A DNA stretch of 64,000 nt from JAVBLU01 sp031553225 (GCA_031553225.1 JAVBLU010000011.1:1-64000); one strand, 5' to 3'; positions 45,997 to 55,500 are shown, counted from the first letter of the stretch. The notes: generated by a model from the sequence alone, not told the origin. Made by a program: numbers and translations.

Positions 45997-46863
45997 CTAG
46001 TAGGTGATGATTTGCCCGTCGTACCCGACGCTGACGGGGACGCAGCACCGCCGGTTCAGCTCGGCCTGCAGCTCGTCGTGGGGGTAGGCCAGGTGGTGGT
46101 GGCCGATGTGCGTCGCCACAACCCGGGTGTCCTGGTCAATGACGCCCCGGGCGTACAAGGCGGCCAGGGTGCGGGGGAAATTGTTCATGTCGTGGTGGCC
46201 GCCCATGGGATCGTCGCGGTCGTCGCTGAAGGTGCACTCCAGCACGAGCACGTGAAGGCGGACGCCCGACAGGGCGGCAAATTGCTCCTCGCGGTAGGGG
46301 CCTGTGTCCGTGGCGTATAAAAGGCGCTTGCCGTCTTCGCCGGTAACCAGGTAGTTCAGCGCGCGGCCGGAGCACAGGTCGCCTGTGTGATTGCCCCAAA
46401 TGGCGGCCACCTCGTGGCCGGGCACGCGCGCGCCGTTGTGCGGGCCTACGGGCACAAAGCGAACGAGATCGCGTTTTTGCAGATGTGCGCGCAGCGATAC
46501 GTACAAGGGATGCATCGCCAGAGCGTCGAACACGCCTTGGCTGGCGTACACGCTCAGCGGGGTCCCCCGCTCGTGCTTGGACATGGCCAGCAGCTCCAGC
46601 GCGTCCACGGCGAAGTGGTCCGCATGGTAATGCGTGATGAACAGGTGCTCAAGGTCCGTCAGGCACAGGCCGTTTTTCATGGTTTGCCAAAACAGGTCGG
46701 GCGAGAGGTCGAAGTGGAGCGTATCGTCAAGGCGCGCGGAGGCGCGCGTGCGCACCTCCAGGCCGCCCGCCTTGCGCGCCCGATCGCAGGACGCGCACGC
46801 GCAAAACGCATTGGGGATGCCGGAGGCGTCCGCCGTGCCCAGCAACAGGAGCTTGTGCGCCAT
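45997..46863 (-). CDS. PhnP-like metallo-beta-lactamase-fold hydrolase
   Basis: A 288-residue metal-dependent hydrolase. Its N-terminus, LLLLGTADASGIPNAFCACASCDRAR, has the PhnP-type Cys cluster for an extra zinc. THYHADH is the metallo-beta-lactamase metal motif. Further ligands are in GNHTGD, YATDTGPY and THIGHHHL. PhnP cleaves cyclic phosphodiesters in phosphonate use, but no other phn gene is here, so the substrate is open. ATG 46863 lies after AAGGCGG; the longer frame to 47007 is unsupported. Confidence 0.8.
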   Translation of the reverse strand: MAHKLLLLGTADASGIPNAFCACASCDRARKAGGLEVRTRASARLDDTLHFDLSPDLFWQTMKNGLCLTDLEHLFITHYHADHFAVDALELLAMSKHERGTPLSVYASQGVFDALAMHPLYVSLRAHLQKRDLVRFVPVGPHNGARVPGHEVAAIWGNHTGDLCSGRALNYLVTGEDGKRLLYATDTGPYREEQFAALSGVRLHVLVLECTFSDDRDDPMGGHHDMNNFPRTLAALYARGVIDQDTRVVATHIGHHHLAYPHDELQAELNRRCCVPVSVGYDGQIITY

Positions 46864-46986
46864 ATCAGTCAACCGCCTTCCTATGTGCAGCTTGCACACA
46901 CAATTCGCCGCGCGGCAGCGCAATTCCCGCCTGCTCCGGGAGGGCCGGCCGGTGCGCATGCAAAAAACGATTTGTATGCGAAAGGT

Positions 46987-47015
46987 TTGCGCGGGCGGGC
47001 CGGGCATGCTATACT
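46987..47015 (+). promoter_or_regulatory. Promoter of the eda operon
   Basis: TTGCGC (46987-46992), 17 bp, TATACT (47010-47015), 45 bases before the eda start. The rest of the divergent gap 46864-47059 shows no gene. Confidence 0.75.
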
Positions 47016-47059
47016 ACACACAGAATGGGACGAGATCGGCTTAGGAGGCTTGTTACAGA

Positions 47060-47707
47060 ATGAAGAAGGAACAGTTGCTGGCGAAAATATTCGATGCCGG
47101 CCTGGTTGCCGTGGTGCGCGCGGACGGCCCCGAGCAGGCGCTGAAGATCGCCGACGCCTGCATGGCCGGCGGCGTGGCCGCCATCGAGGTGGCCTACACA
47201 ACGCCGGGCACCACCAAGGTAATCGAGCAGCTCGCCGCCCGCTTCAACAAAGGGGAGATCATCTTGGGCGCGGGCACGGTGCTCGACCCGGAGACCGCGC
47301 GCATCGCCATTTTGGCCGGTGCGCAGTACATCATCTCGCCCTCCTTCAGCGTTGATACGGCCAAGCTCTGCAACCGTTACCGCGTTCCTTATATGCCGGG
47401 CTGCATGTCCATCAAGGAGATCGTGGACGCCCTGGAGATGGGCGTGGACGTCATCAAGCTTTTCCCGGGGGAACTGCTTGGCCCCAAGGCCATCAAGGCC
47501 ATTCACGGCCCGCTTCCCCAGGCGCAGCTGATGCCCACCGGCGGCGTGGAGCTGGGCAACATCGCCGAGTGGATCAAGGCCGGCGCCGTGGCCTGCGGCG
47601 TGGGCGGATCGCTGGTGGCCGGCGCCAAGACCGGCGACTACGCCGCCATCACGGCCACCGGCCGTGCCATGGTGGAAGCGATCGCGGCGGCGCGCGCGTC
47701 CAAATAG
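47060..47707 (+). CDS. eda: 2-keto-3-deoxy-6-phosphogluconate aldolase
   Basis: A 215-residue class I aldolase splitting KDPG into pyruvate and glyceraldehyde 3-phosphate. LVAVVRADGPEQAL at the N-terminus, the catalytic Glu in AAIEVAYTTPG, LGAGTVLDPE, and the Schiff-base Lys in DVIKLFPGE; the phosphate site is MPTGGVELGN. TTAGGAGGC lies upstream of ATG 47060. Operon with kdgK and a VOC protein, fitting uronate or deoxy-gluconate catabolism. Confidence 0.95.
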   Translation: MKKEQLLAKIFDAGLVAVVRADGPEQALKIADACMAGGVAAIEVAYTTPGTTKVIEQLAARFNKGEIILGAGTVLDPETARIAILAGAQYIISPSFSVDTAKLCNRYRVPYMPGCMSIKEIVDALEMGVDVIKLFPGELLGPKAIKAIHGPLPQAQLMPTGGVELGNIAEWIKAGAVACGVGGSLVAGAKTGDYAAITATGRAMVEAIAAARASK

Positions 47708-47731
47708 CGCGCTCATTGCAGAAAGGATGAC

Positions 47732-48763
47732 ATGCCCATGAAAGCGGTTTGTTTTGGCGAGATCATGATGCGCCTTTGCCCGCCCGGCTACCTTCGGCTG
47801 ACCCAGACCGACGCCCTGGAGATGACCTTCGGCGGCGCCGAGGCGAACGTGGCCGTGTCCCTGGCCAACTACGGCCTGGATGTGCACTACGTCACCCGCC
47901 TGCCCAAGAACCCTATCGCCGACGCCTGCATGGCGCAGCTTCGCTCCTTCAACGTAAACGTTTCGGACGTGGTGCGCGGCGGCGAGCGCGTGGGCATCTA
48001 TTTTGTGGAGAAGGGCGCGTCCATGCGTCCCTCCAAGGTGATCTACGACCGCAAGCACTCCGCCATCGGCGACGCCACACCCGCCGATTTCGACTGGGAA
48101 AAAATCCTTCAGGGCGCCAAGTGGCTGCACTGGACGGGCATCACCCCCGCCCTGGGCGAGCAGGTGGCGGCCGCCACCCTGGAGGCCTGCAAGGCCGCGC
48201 GGGCCATGGGCGTTACCGTCTCCTGTGATTTGAACTACCGCAAGAATCTGTGGTCGCGCGAGAAGGCCGGCCACGTGATGGGGCAGCTGGTGCCCTTTGT
48301 CGACGTGCTCATCGCCAACGAGGAGGACGCGGCCGACGTGTTCGGCATTCATGCCGAGGCTACGGACATCAACGCGGGCACGCTGTCCGACGAGGGCTAC
48401 AAATCCGTCGCGCGCCAGCTCGCCGCCCGCTTTGGCAACAAGAAGGTGGCCTTTACCCTGCGCGAGAGCCACTCCGCCAACGACAACGGCTGGTCCGGCC
48501 TTTTGTACAACGCCGAAAAGGACGAGTTCTGCAAGTCCAAAAAGTACGACATTCGCATCGTGGACCGCGTGGGCGGCGGCGATTCCTTCGGCGGCGGCCT
48601 CATCTACAGCCAGCTGCAGGGCTACTCCGACCAGGACTCCATCGAGTTTGCCGTGGCCGCTTCGGCGCTTAAGCACACCATCGAAGGCGACTTTAACCGC
48701 GTGTCCATCGACGAGGTGAAGGCGCTTATGGGCGGCAGCGCGTCCGGCCGCGTCGTGCGCTGA
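47732..48763 (+). CDS. kdgK: 2-keto-3-deoxygluconate kinase
   Basis: A 343-residue PfkB-family kinase making KDPG for the neighbouring aldolase. FGEIMMRLCPPGYLRL, TFGGAEANVAVSLANYG, SCDLNYRKNLW and the catalytic DRVGGGDSFGGGL. ATG 47732 follows AAAGGATG; ATG 47738 is an equal alternative. Related to the kinase at 3705 but closer to classical KdgK. Confidence 0.92.
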   Translation: MPMKAVCFGEIMMRLCPPGYLRLTQTDALEMTFGGAEANVAVSLANYGLDVHYVTRLPKNPIADACMAQLRSFNVNVSDVVRGGERVGIYFVEKGASMRPSKVIYDRKHSAIGDATPADFDWEKILQGAKWLHWTGITPALGEQVAAATLEACKAARAMGVTVSCDLNYRKNLWSREKAGHVMGQLVPFVDVLIANEEDAADVFGIHAEATDINAGTLSDEGYKSVARQLAARFGNKKVAFTLRESHSANDNGWSGLLYNAEKDEFCKSKKYDIRIVDRVGGGDSFGGGLIYSQLQGYSDQDSIEFAVAASALKHTIEGDFNRVSIDEVKALMGGSASGRVVR

Positions 48764-48857
48764 CATACGGGCGGCACGTCCGCCGTCTCTATGTTCACGG
48801 TTGTCAGGCGAGGGGCGGAGGCCTTTCGCCGATCGAATGGAATCGGAGGGGAACCCT

Positions 48858-49247
48858 ATGTTCACCGGCATTGAACACTTTGGTATCTGCGCCAAGGACA
48901 CCGTCGCCATGAAGGACTGGTACATCAAGCTCTTTGGGCTGAGCGTCGTTTACGAGAACGCCAAAACGCCGCCCACCTTCTTTCTGCGCTTTCCCGAGGG
49001 CGACATGATTGAGATCTATCCGGCCACCGAGTGCGGCCATGCCGCCAGCTCGCATAACCGCGTGGGCGGCCTGCGGCATGTCGCCCTCACCGTTACGGAT
49101 TTTGACGGCGCGGTGCAGCGCCTGTTGGACGCGGGCGTGGAGGTGGTCGACGCGGCCGCAACGTCGGCCGTGGGCATCTCCACCTTCTTCTTCCGCGACC
49201 CGGAGGGGAACGTGCTGCACCTCATCAACCGTCCTCAGCCGCTCTAA
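48858..49247 (+). CDS. VOC (glyoxalase-fold) protein
   Basis: A 129-residue vicinal-oxygen-chelate protein of one paired beta-alpha-beta3 module. MFTGIEHFGICAKD begins the first half and GGLRHVALTVTDFD the second; EIYP and the DPEGNVLHL end are typical metal-site strands. Small VOC proteins include lactoylglutathione lyases, epimerases and resistance proteins. As third gene of eda-kdgK it may be an isomerase or lyase for a sugar acid. ATG 48858 follows GGAGGGGAACCCT. Confidence 0.8.
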   Translation: MFTGIEHFGICAKDTVAMKDWYIKLFGLSVVYENAKTPPTFFLRFPEGDMIEIYPATECGHAASSHNRVGGLRHVALTVTDFDGAVQRLLDAGVEVVDAAATSAVGISTFFFRDPEGNVLHLINRPQPL

Positions 49248-49476
49248 GGACCACGGTCTGGAAACCGACAGCGGCGCAGAACCGCGGCGGCATAAGCCGA
49301 CGCGTCGCATTCAAGGGGGGCATGGGTAGAACCGTGCCTCTTATTTGCAAACGAGTCCGCATCATGTGCCTGCCGCATACTGTATGGTCCTTTCAGCGGA
49401 TTCCCCTTACGGAGCGAATGCGGCATTATACAGGAGATGGTGTGGAGAGTATTTATTTAATCTACGCCTCACATAT

Positions 49477-49503
49477 TGTCATTGCGGGCTTGACCCGCAA
49501 TCT
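49477..49503. repeat. 27-bp inverted repeat, left copy
   Basis: TGTCATTGCGGGCTTGACCC and seven more bases. It is the exact reverse complement of 50036-50062. The repeat is itself near-palindromic (ATTGCGGG and CCCGCAAT flanking a short loop), a design common among dispersed palindromic repeats in several bacterial phyla. Confidence 0.9.
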
Positions 49504-49544
49504 CATGCGGCGTGAAAGTTTTTTTACAGGAAGGAATTTGTATT

Positions 49545-50015
49545 ATGGTAATTAAAATCATAGAAAACAACAAGAAAGATTTTTTCGATTTATTACTTTT
49601 GGCAGACCAGGAAAACATGATTGACAAGTATTTAGATAGAGGAACACTTTTTGCTTTATATGATGACGGATTAAAAAGTATTTGTGTTGTGACGGATGAA
49701 GGAAACGTTTGCTATGAAATACAAAATTTGGCGACATATGAACAATTTCAAAGAAAAGGATACGGCAAACATCTGGTATGCCATGTATGCAATTATTACA
49801 AGGAAAAAGGAAATTCAATGCTGGTTGGAACTAGCGATGTTCTTTCGAGTAAAGGTTTTTTGCTCGGATATGTTTCTTTTTATGAGCGATGTGGGTTTGT
49901 TTTTTCGCATCGGCTTGAAAATTATAATTTAGAGAACTACGATAAACCTATTTTTGAAATGGGTGTTCAGCTAAAAGATAAGATTTACCTTAAAATGAAT
50001 TTACATGCATTATAA
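49545..50015 (+). CDS. AT-rich GNAT-family acetyltransferase, recently acquired
   Basis: A 156-residue GNAT protein. The acetyl-CoA motif is in QFQRKGYGKHLVCHV and the C-terminal strand-helix in FYERCGFVF. ATG 49545 follows AGGAAGGA. The base composition is strikingly AT-rich with codons such as ATA, TTA and AAA, unlike every neighbour, and the gene sits between two copies of a 27-bp inverted repeat. Both point to horizontal acquisition. Substrate unknown. Confidence 0.8.
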   Translation: MVIKIIENNKKDFFDLLLLADQENMIDKYLDRGTLFALYDDGLKSICVVTDEGNVCYEIQNLATYEQFQRKGYGKHLVCHVCNYYKEKGNSMLVGTSDVLSSKGFLLGYVSFYERCGFVFSHRLENYNLENYDKPIFEMGVQLKDKIYLKMNLHAL

Positions 50016-50035
50016 ACATTAACTTCATACAAAGT

Positions 50036-50062
50036 AGATTGCGGGTCAAGCCCGCAATGACA
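50036..50062. repeat. 27-bp inverted repeat, right copy
   Basis: Exact reverse complement of 49477-49503, starting 20 bases after the GNAT stop. Confidence 0.9.
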
Positions 50063-50120
50063 GGGGAGCATACTGTAGATAATAAGCATTTTCTGCATCC
50101 GCGTTATTGAACAAAAGCAG

Positions 50121-50157
50121 ACAAGAAGAGACAGCGGACAGCGCTGTTTCTTCTTGT
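50121..50157. other. 16-bp hairpin in the gap after the AT-rich island
   Basis: ACAAGAAGAGACAGCG (50121-50136) pairs with 50142-50157 with one G-U pair and a five-base loop. There is no T-run directly after it on the plus strand and only a weak one on the minus strand. The gene-free stretch 50016-50361 holds the right repeat copy, this hairpin, and the minus-strand terminator at 50203. Confidence 0.6.
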
Positions 50158-50202
50158 TCACTTATGTTAGCCGCCTCATGCGTCCGCGGCTTTCCTCGCT
50201 CC

Positions 50203-50220
50203 AAAAACCCGCGCCGCGGG
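50203..50220 (-). terminator. Terminator of the superoxide-dismutase-like gene
   Basis: On the minus strand CCCGC-GGC-GCGGG is followed by TTTTT, 140 bases past the stop. Confidence 0.6.
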
Positions 50221-50361
50221 CTTTTCCGCGCCTGGGCTGCTCCCTACTTCCCCGGCGCGGCAGGCTGCCGACGAGCGGTCCGCCGCTGTGCCGCCCAAGG
50301 TTGCCGCATCCTCTGGCTCCGAAAAGGCCGCGGTTCCCCGCGGGGCGGTGCGGCCGGCCGG

Positions 50362-51069
50362 TTACGCGTTTTGGTTAGCAGGGGGCGAGCTGGGCGGAAA
50401 CGGGTTGACCGGCGGGGTGGGCGTGGGGGTGGGGGAGGGCGTGGGCGCGGGAACGGGGACGGGCGCCGCGGCGCCGCCCTGCGCGGCCAGCAGGCGGGCC
50501 TCCACGTCCGTCCAGTTGATCAGCCGCAGCCAGGCCGTCACGTAGTCGATGCGGTTCGCCTGGTAATCCAGGTAATAGGCGTGCTCCCACACGTCCATCA
50601 CCAGGATCGGCACGGCGTTTTGCAGCGCGGACAGATCATGCCGCAGAACCGCCATCAGCGTTAAACGCTGCAGATCGTTCTGCCAGGCGAGTACGGCCCA
50701 CCCGGGGCCCTGGATGCCCGCTCCGGCCGTGCTGAACAGGCTCATAGCCGTCTGCAGCGATCCAAACGCCTCCGTGCAGGCGGCGGTGACGGCCGTGCCC
50801 GGCTGGGTGGCGGTGGGCGTCATGTTGGGAAAATACACGTCGTGCAGCTGGAATCCCCCGCCCTGAAAGGCCTGCGTGGCCAACGCTTCGCGCAGGCTCT
50901 CGCTGTCCGTGGCGGCCAGAACGGCCGCCCGCGCGGCCTCATACCCTGCGGCATAGGCCTGGTATAGCTTGTAGTGCGCCTGAATCGTGGCCGCGCTGAT
51001 GTAGGGCTCCAGCGCGTTCTCCGCATACGGAAGGGGTTTGACGGTGGGCGTGGCTTGGATACGACGCAT
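50362..51069 (-). CDS. Fe/Mn superoxide-dismutase-family protein with Pro-rich tail
   Basis: A 235-residue protein with the Fe/Mn superoxide dismutase fold. KPLPYAENALEPYIS matches the N-terminus of the family. Likely metal ligands are His32 (QAHYK), His76 (QLHDVYF), Asp159 and His163 (MDVWEHAYYLDYQ); the gateway Tyr is probably Tyr39. The outer-sphere Gln (in ANQD of E. coli MnSOD) is replaced by His144 (LRHD), and the His30-type residue is absent. The last 35 residues are Pro/Thr-rich (PVPVPAPTPSPTPTPTPP) and unusual for a dismutase. No signal peptide. ATG 51069 follows GGAGGGC. It may be a dismutase with altered metal preference or a non-catalytic relative, for instance a coat protein. Confidence 0.75.
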   Translation of the reverse strand: MRRIQATPTVKPLPYAENALEPYISAATIQAHYKLYQAYAAGYEAARAAVLAATDSESLREALATQAFQGGGFQLHDVYFPNMTPTATQPGTAVTAACTEAFGSLQTAMSLFSTAGAGIQGPGWAVLAWQNDLQRLTLMAVLRHDLSALQNAVPILVMDVWEHAYYLDYQANRIDYVTAWLRLINWTDVEARLLAAQGGAAAPVPVPAPTPSPTPTPTPPVNPFPPSSPPANQNA

Positions 51070-51188
51070 GGAAAGCCCTCCTTGAACGTCTGGTTATCCA
51101 AAATATGCGCGCGCGGCCGCCGCCATGCCCACGGCCTGCACAACATGGGCCCGGCGGGCATACTAAATTGTAACAGCGCCCTGATGCC

Positions 51189-51217
51189 TTGACATGGCCG
51201 TGTCCACCGTGTATCAT
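51189..51217 (+). promoter_or_regulatory. Strong promoter of the noncoding RNA locus
   Basis: TTGACA (51189-51194), exactly 17 bp, TATCAT (51212-51217). No translatable frame with a ribosome site follows; the transcript would run into the terminator at 51506. Confidence 0.8.
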
Positions 51218-51223
51218 TTTCTT

Positions 51224-51536
51224 GTAGACAATGCGGCGTCACGCTGTTACCGCCGCCCTGCGGGCGCCCGCTGCGGGCTGCCCCGGGCGCCGCCAAGAAT
51301 TGCTGGCGGGCCTTGCGCGCAGGGCGCGTTGTCTGGGCTGTACGCCACGTCCCTATTCCAACCCCACAGATTACGTGAGGGGATCCTCGTCGCGTGAACC
51401 AATGCCAGGCCGCCTTTGCTAGCGGAAGGCAGCGGCGCACCGCTGGATGTACCCAACCTGCTGAGGAAGCGGGTGTTGGAATCGGGGCGAGCGGCACTCT
51501 GGATCCATCAAGAGCCCTGCGGGGCTCTTGATGTTT
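51224..51536 (+). ncRNA. Structured noncoding RNA of about 310 nt, unassigned
   Basis: Between a consensus promoter and a perfect terminator lies sequence without a credible gene but with ordered pairing. Domain 1 (51226-51334) is closed by AGACAATGC with GCGTTGTCT. Domain 2 is closed by ATTCCAAC (51355-51362) with GTTGGAAT (51475-51482), flanked by CCC/GGG pairs. Inside domain 2 are large internal loops and an apical hairpin GCCGCCTTTG to GGCAGCGGC. A rod with a central open region recalls 6S RNA, and the size recalls the long Gram-positive SRP RNA. But I do not find the conserved SRP loop, RNase P or tmRNA signatures, and 6S is only a guess. Within the gene-free stretch 51070-51740 this is the main content; 51541-51740 holds the degV leader. 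Confidence 0.65.
51506..51536 (+). terminator. Perfect 12-bp intrinsic terminator
   Basis: CATCAAGAGCCC (51506-51517) pairs with GGGCTCTTGATG (51522-51533), then TTT. Confidence 0.8.
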
Positions 51537-51740
51537 ACCGCGGGGCATGTGGCTTGGGGCGTGCGCGTGGTGAGCGCCTTCTTTGCGCTTATTTACATCT
51601 CACACGTTTTTCTTTTGCAGCCCCCGTGGTATAATAGACACATGGAGCTTTGCCGACATCCCGCCGCGTGCAAGCCAAGCGATCGGCGGCAAGCGTAACG
51701 GGCGAAAGGCGATATGAACCGACGTAAAGGGGATGTGCCC

Positions 51741-52571
51741 ATGGCGGATCTGCAGATCGTCGTCGATTCCACGGCCTACCTGAAACCGGACTACATCGAA
51801 AAGCACGGCGTGATCGTCGTGCCGCTTCAGTTTGAGTTTGAGGGCGAGCTGTGCGAGGAGCAGCCCTCCGGCGACGGGTTTCGTGATTTTTACAGAAGGC
51901 TGATGAATTCCACGGGCACAATCCGCACGTCGCAGCCCTCCGTTGAGCGTTTCATTCAGGCCTTCGAACGCGCTCTCGGCTGCGGGCGCGAGGTGCTGGC
52001 CACGGTCATTTCCTCGGGCGTTTCGGGCACTTATCAGGCCGCGTGCCTGGCCGCAAGCCAGGTGGATCCCGAACGCATCACCGTGATCGACTCGAAGATC
52101 GGCGCGACCGGCCTGCGCTTCCTGGTGGAAACGGCCATTGATTGCGCGCAGCAGGGCATGGCGCGCATGGACATCGCTCAGCGGGTGACGGACATCTCCC
52201 GGCGCCTGCACTTCGAGCTGTGCGTGTCCACGCTGGATTATCTGCGCCGCGGCGGACGGCTGACGAACATACAGGCCATGATCGGCAACCTGTTGCAGAT
52301 GCGGCCGATCATCTCCTTGCGCGACGGGGTGCTGGTGGCCGTGGACCGCATGCGCGGCCAGCAGAAGGCCATCGAGGCCATCGTGCGCGGCATACCCGAC
52401 AGCGTGCGCCGCATCGGCGTGAACCATATCATGAACCAGGAAGCGGCCGTGCGGGTGCTGGAGACGCTGCGCGCACGCTTCCCGGACGTGCTCATCACCC
52501 TGGACGACATCGGCCCTGTGATCGGCGCGCATGTCGGGCCGGGCACGGTGGCCATCTGCTACGAGAGCTGA
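51741..52571 (+). CDS. DegV-family fatty-acid-binding protein
   Basis: A 276-residue DegV protein. IVVDSTAYLKPDYIEKHGV at the N-terminus, TSQPSVERF and ATVISSGVSGTYQAA (lipid carboxylate site), and STLDYLRRGGRLTNIQAMIG. The family (FakB) presents fatty acids to a kinase for phospholipid synthesis. ATG 51741 is chosen over ATG 51714 because AAAGGGGATG lies just upstream. A TATAAT at 51630-51635 may be its -10, with a poor -35. addB follows five bases after the stop. Confidence 0.93.
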   Translation: MADLQIVVDSTAYLKPDYIEKHGVIVVPLQFEFEGELCEEQPSGDGFRDFYRRLMNSTGTIRTSQPSVERFIQAFERALGCGREVLATVISSGVSGTYQAACLAASQVDPERITVIDSKIGATGLRFLVETAIDCAQQGMARMDIAQRVTDISRRLHFELCVSTLDYLRRGGRLTNIQAMIGNLLQMRPIISLRDGVLVAVDRMRGQQKAIEAIVRGIPDSVRRIGVNHIMNQEAAVRVLETLRARFPDVLITLDDIGPVIGAHVGPGTVAICYES

Positions 52572-52576
52572 CGGCC

Positions 52577-55500
52577 ATGCTGCGGATTCTCTCTGGCCCC
52601 GTAGGCACCGGCAAGAGTCTGCGCGTCTTTGCTGAGATGCGGGCGGCGCTTCATGAGGCGCCGCTTTTTCTCATTGTGCCGGAACAGTACGCCGCCGACG
52701 CCGAGCGCGAGGTGATCGACCGCCTGGGCATACCCGGCCTTGGGCTGACGGGCGTGGACGTGGTCACCCCCTCGCGTTTGTACCTGCGCGTGCAGGACGA
52801 GCTGCAGCTGCAGGGGCTGCCCGCGCTGGACGCGCGCGCCTCGGGCATCGCCTTGGCCGGTGCGCTGCAAAGCGTGCAGGGCGAGCTGGGCGCGCTGCGC
52901 CGTTCGGCTTTGCAGCCGGGATTTCTCGCGCCGGCCGTGCGCTTCATTGCCCAAGCGCGCTCGGCGGGCATCTCGCCCATGGACATGATGCAAGCGGCGG
53001 AGGCGGTGGGTGACGAGGCGCTGCGCGGGCGCGCCCGCGACCTGGCAACGCTGTACGGGGCGCACCGCGCGCTTGTGGAGGGGCGGTTCCGCGACGAGGA
53101 GGACGTACACCGCGCCTTTATCGAAGCGCTGCCGCGCGCCTCTTTTTTGCAGGGCGCGCGCGTGTACGTGGACCGCTTCGACGTGATCTCCCGCGCCATG
53201 GCCCAGTGGCTGGCGGCGCTTTCGCGCGCGAGCGAGGTGCTGGTGGTGATCGACGCCTGCGCGGGCCATCCGGCCTATGCGCCCATGGCGGGGATGATCG
53301 AGCGGGTGAGTGCCGCCGCACGCGAGGCGGGCGTGGAGGTTCATCTGGCCGAGCACGCCGCGCCCCTCACTCGGGTGCGCCCGGCGCTGGACCATCTGGC
53401 CGCGCATCTGCTGGACCTATCGCCCCCGCGCTACTTCAGCCCTCAGGAGGAGGTGGCGCTGCAGCGCGCCGCCTCGCCCCGTCAGGAGGCGGACGCTTGT
53501 GCCGCGCGCATCGCCGCCCTGGTGCGGGGCGGGTACCGCTACCGCGACATCGCCGTGTGCTGCGACCTTGCACGCTACGGCCCGCTGATACAGCACCGCT
53601 TCACGCGCGCGGGGATTCCGTTTTTTTTGGACCGAAAGAGCAGCGCCCTGGCCCATCCGTCCGCGCGCGCGCTGCTCTGGGCGCTGGAAGCCGCCGTATC
53701 CGGTTGGGCCCCGGAGGCGATGCTCTCCTTGCTGGGCAGCGGGGCCTGCGGCCTTGACGCGCAGGAGGCGCAGCTGCTGCGGTTGGTGGCCGAGGAGATC
53801 GACCTGCGCGGCCATCACTGGGAGATGCCTCTGCCGCAGGCGTTTTTGGAGGCGGAGGCCGCAAGGGAGAAGCTGATGGTACGGCTGCAGGCGCTTCGCA
53901 GGCGGTTGTCCAGCGCCGACACGGCGCGCGCGTGCGCCCTGGCGGCCTTCTCGTACCTGGAGGACACGGACGCCTGCGCCCGCCTGGCGGAGGAATCCGA
54001 GGCGCTGGCGGCACGGGGGGCGCTCCTTCCGGCACAGCAGGCGCGCCAGATGTGGGACGTACTGCTCGCCTGCTTGGACGCCTTGGTGGACGTGTTGGGC
54101 GAACGGCCGCTCTCGCCCCGGGCGCTGCCGGCGCTGCTTGAAGCGGCCCTGTCGGCCACCGAGGTTGGCGTGATACCGCCCGAGCCGGATCAGGTGCTCA
54201 TATCGCCGCTGGAGCGGCTGAAGACGCCGCCCATCCGCGCGCTGTTCGTGCTGGGCGCAACCGAGGACAGCCTGCCCACCCCGCCGCCCCAGGCGCTGCT
54301 CACGGACGAGGAGATGCAGCTGCTGCACAAGGCGCTGCCCCGGCGGGGGGACGCGCTGCTCCTCTCGCGCCTGCGGCTTTTGTCGCTGTACGCCCGGCCG
54401 TCCGACAAGCTGATCATCACCTCGCCCGTGGCGGACGAGAGCGGCAAGGCCATGCGCCCTCCTGCGCTGCTCGCCCAGTTTGTCCGCCTGTTTGAGGGAA
54501 AAATGGGCGGGCTGCTGCGCCTGTCCGCTCGCGAGGGCGTGCTTTCACAAGAGGACGCGCTGGCCCTGGCCGCCGCGGCCGGATACGGCGGGGCGGGTGA
54601 GGACGAGCGCGACGCGCTGGCCTTTGTGCGCGCCGATCCGGTGCTTTCCGGCCGGCTAACCGCATTGCAGCGCCCGCCCGAGCAATCGCCCGAACGGCTG
54701 CCGGCCGCGCTGTGCCGACAGCTGTACGGGCCCTCGCTCTCACCTTCCAGGCTGGAGAAGTTCTCTTACTGCCCCTGGGCGCATTTCGCCCGCTACGCGC
54801 TGCGGCCCCGCTACGCGCTCACCCCCTGCCCGTCGGCCTTCGACATGGGCAATGCCCTGCACGCCGCCATGCAGCACGGCCTGGAACGATTGCAGGACGC
54901 GGATCTGGCCGCCTTAACGCCCGACGTGACGGCCGCCTGGGCCGGGCAGGACCTGCAGGACGCTTTGTCCGCCTGGCGTGAGCGGCCCACCTACAGCCTG
55001 GGGCGCATGGCGTTTTTGCGCCGGAAATCCGTGCGGACGGCCGGGCGGGCGGTGTATGCGGCGGCGCTGCAGCTGCGCGCCGGCGCCTTTCGGCCGCTGG
55101 CCATGGAGCTGCGTTTCGAGGGCGGGGGCATCGAGGGCGTCATCGACCGCGTGGACGCCATGGACACGGCCGAGGGCCGTTACCTGCGCGTGATCGACTA
55201 CAAATCCGGGCACACCGGCCTGCGCCTGCAGGACGTGATGCTCGGCGTTAAGCTGCAGCTGCCGCTGTATGTGCGCGCCGCGCAGCAAAAGTTGGAAGGG
55301 CTGTCCTGCGGGCTGTATTACATGTCCCTGAAGGATACGCCGCCGCCAAGGGACAGGACGGGAAAAAATGCGCAGCCGACGGACGCGCTGCTGCGCTCCT
55401 TCCGCCTGACCGGCTGGACGCTGCAGGATGCGGTGGCCATCGCCGGACAGGACAGAGAGGAAGCCGGTGCGGTGAACGGCGTGCGCCGCAACAAGGACGG

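Noticed and set aside
51340..51500. SRP RNA, TPP riboswitch or RNase P as identity of the RNA locus
   Set aside because: The SRP tetraloop context (GGTCCGGAAGGAAGCAGC), the thiamine box CTGAGA/ACCTGAT and the RNase P GAGGAAAGTCC motif were looked for and not found.
51194..51634. Short open frames within and after the RNA locus
   Set aside because: Arg/Pro-rich, no ribosome sites, several overlapping frames; the structured RNA explains the region better.
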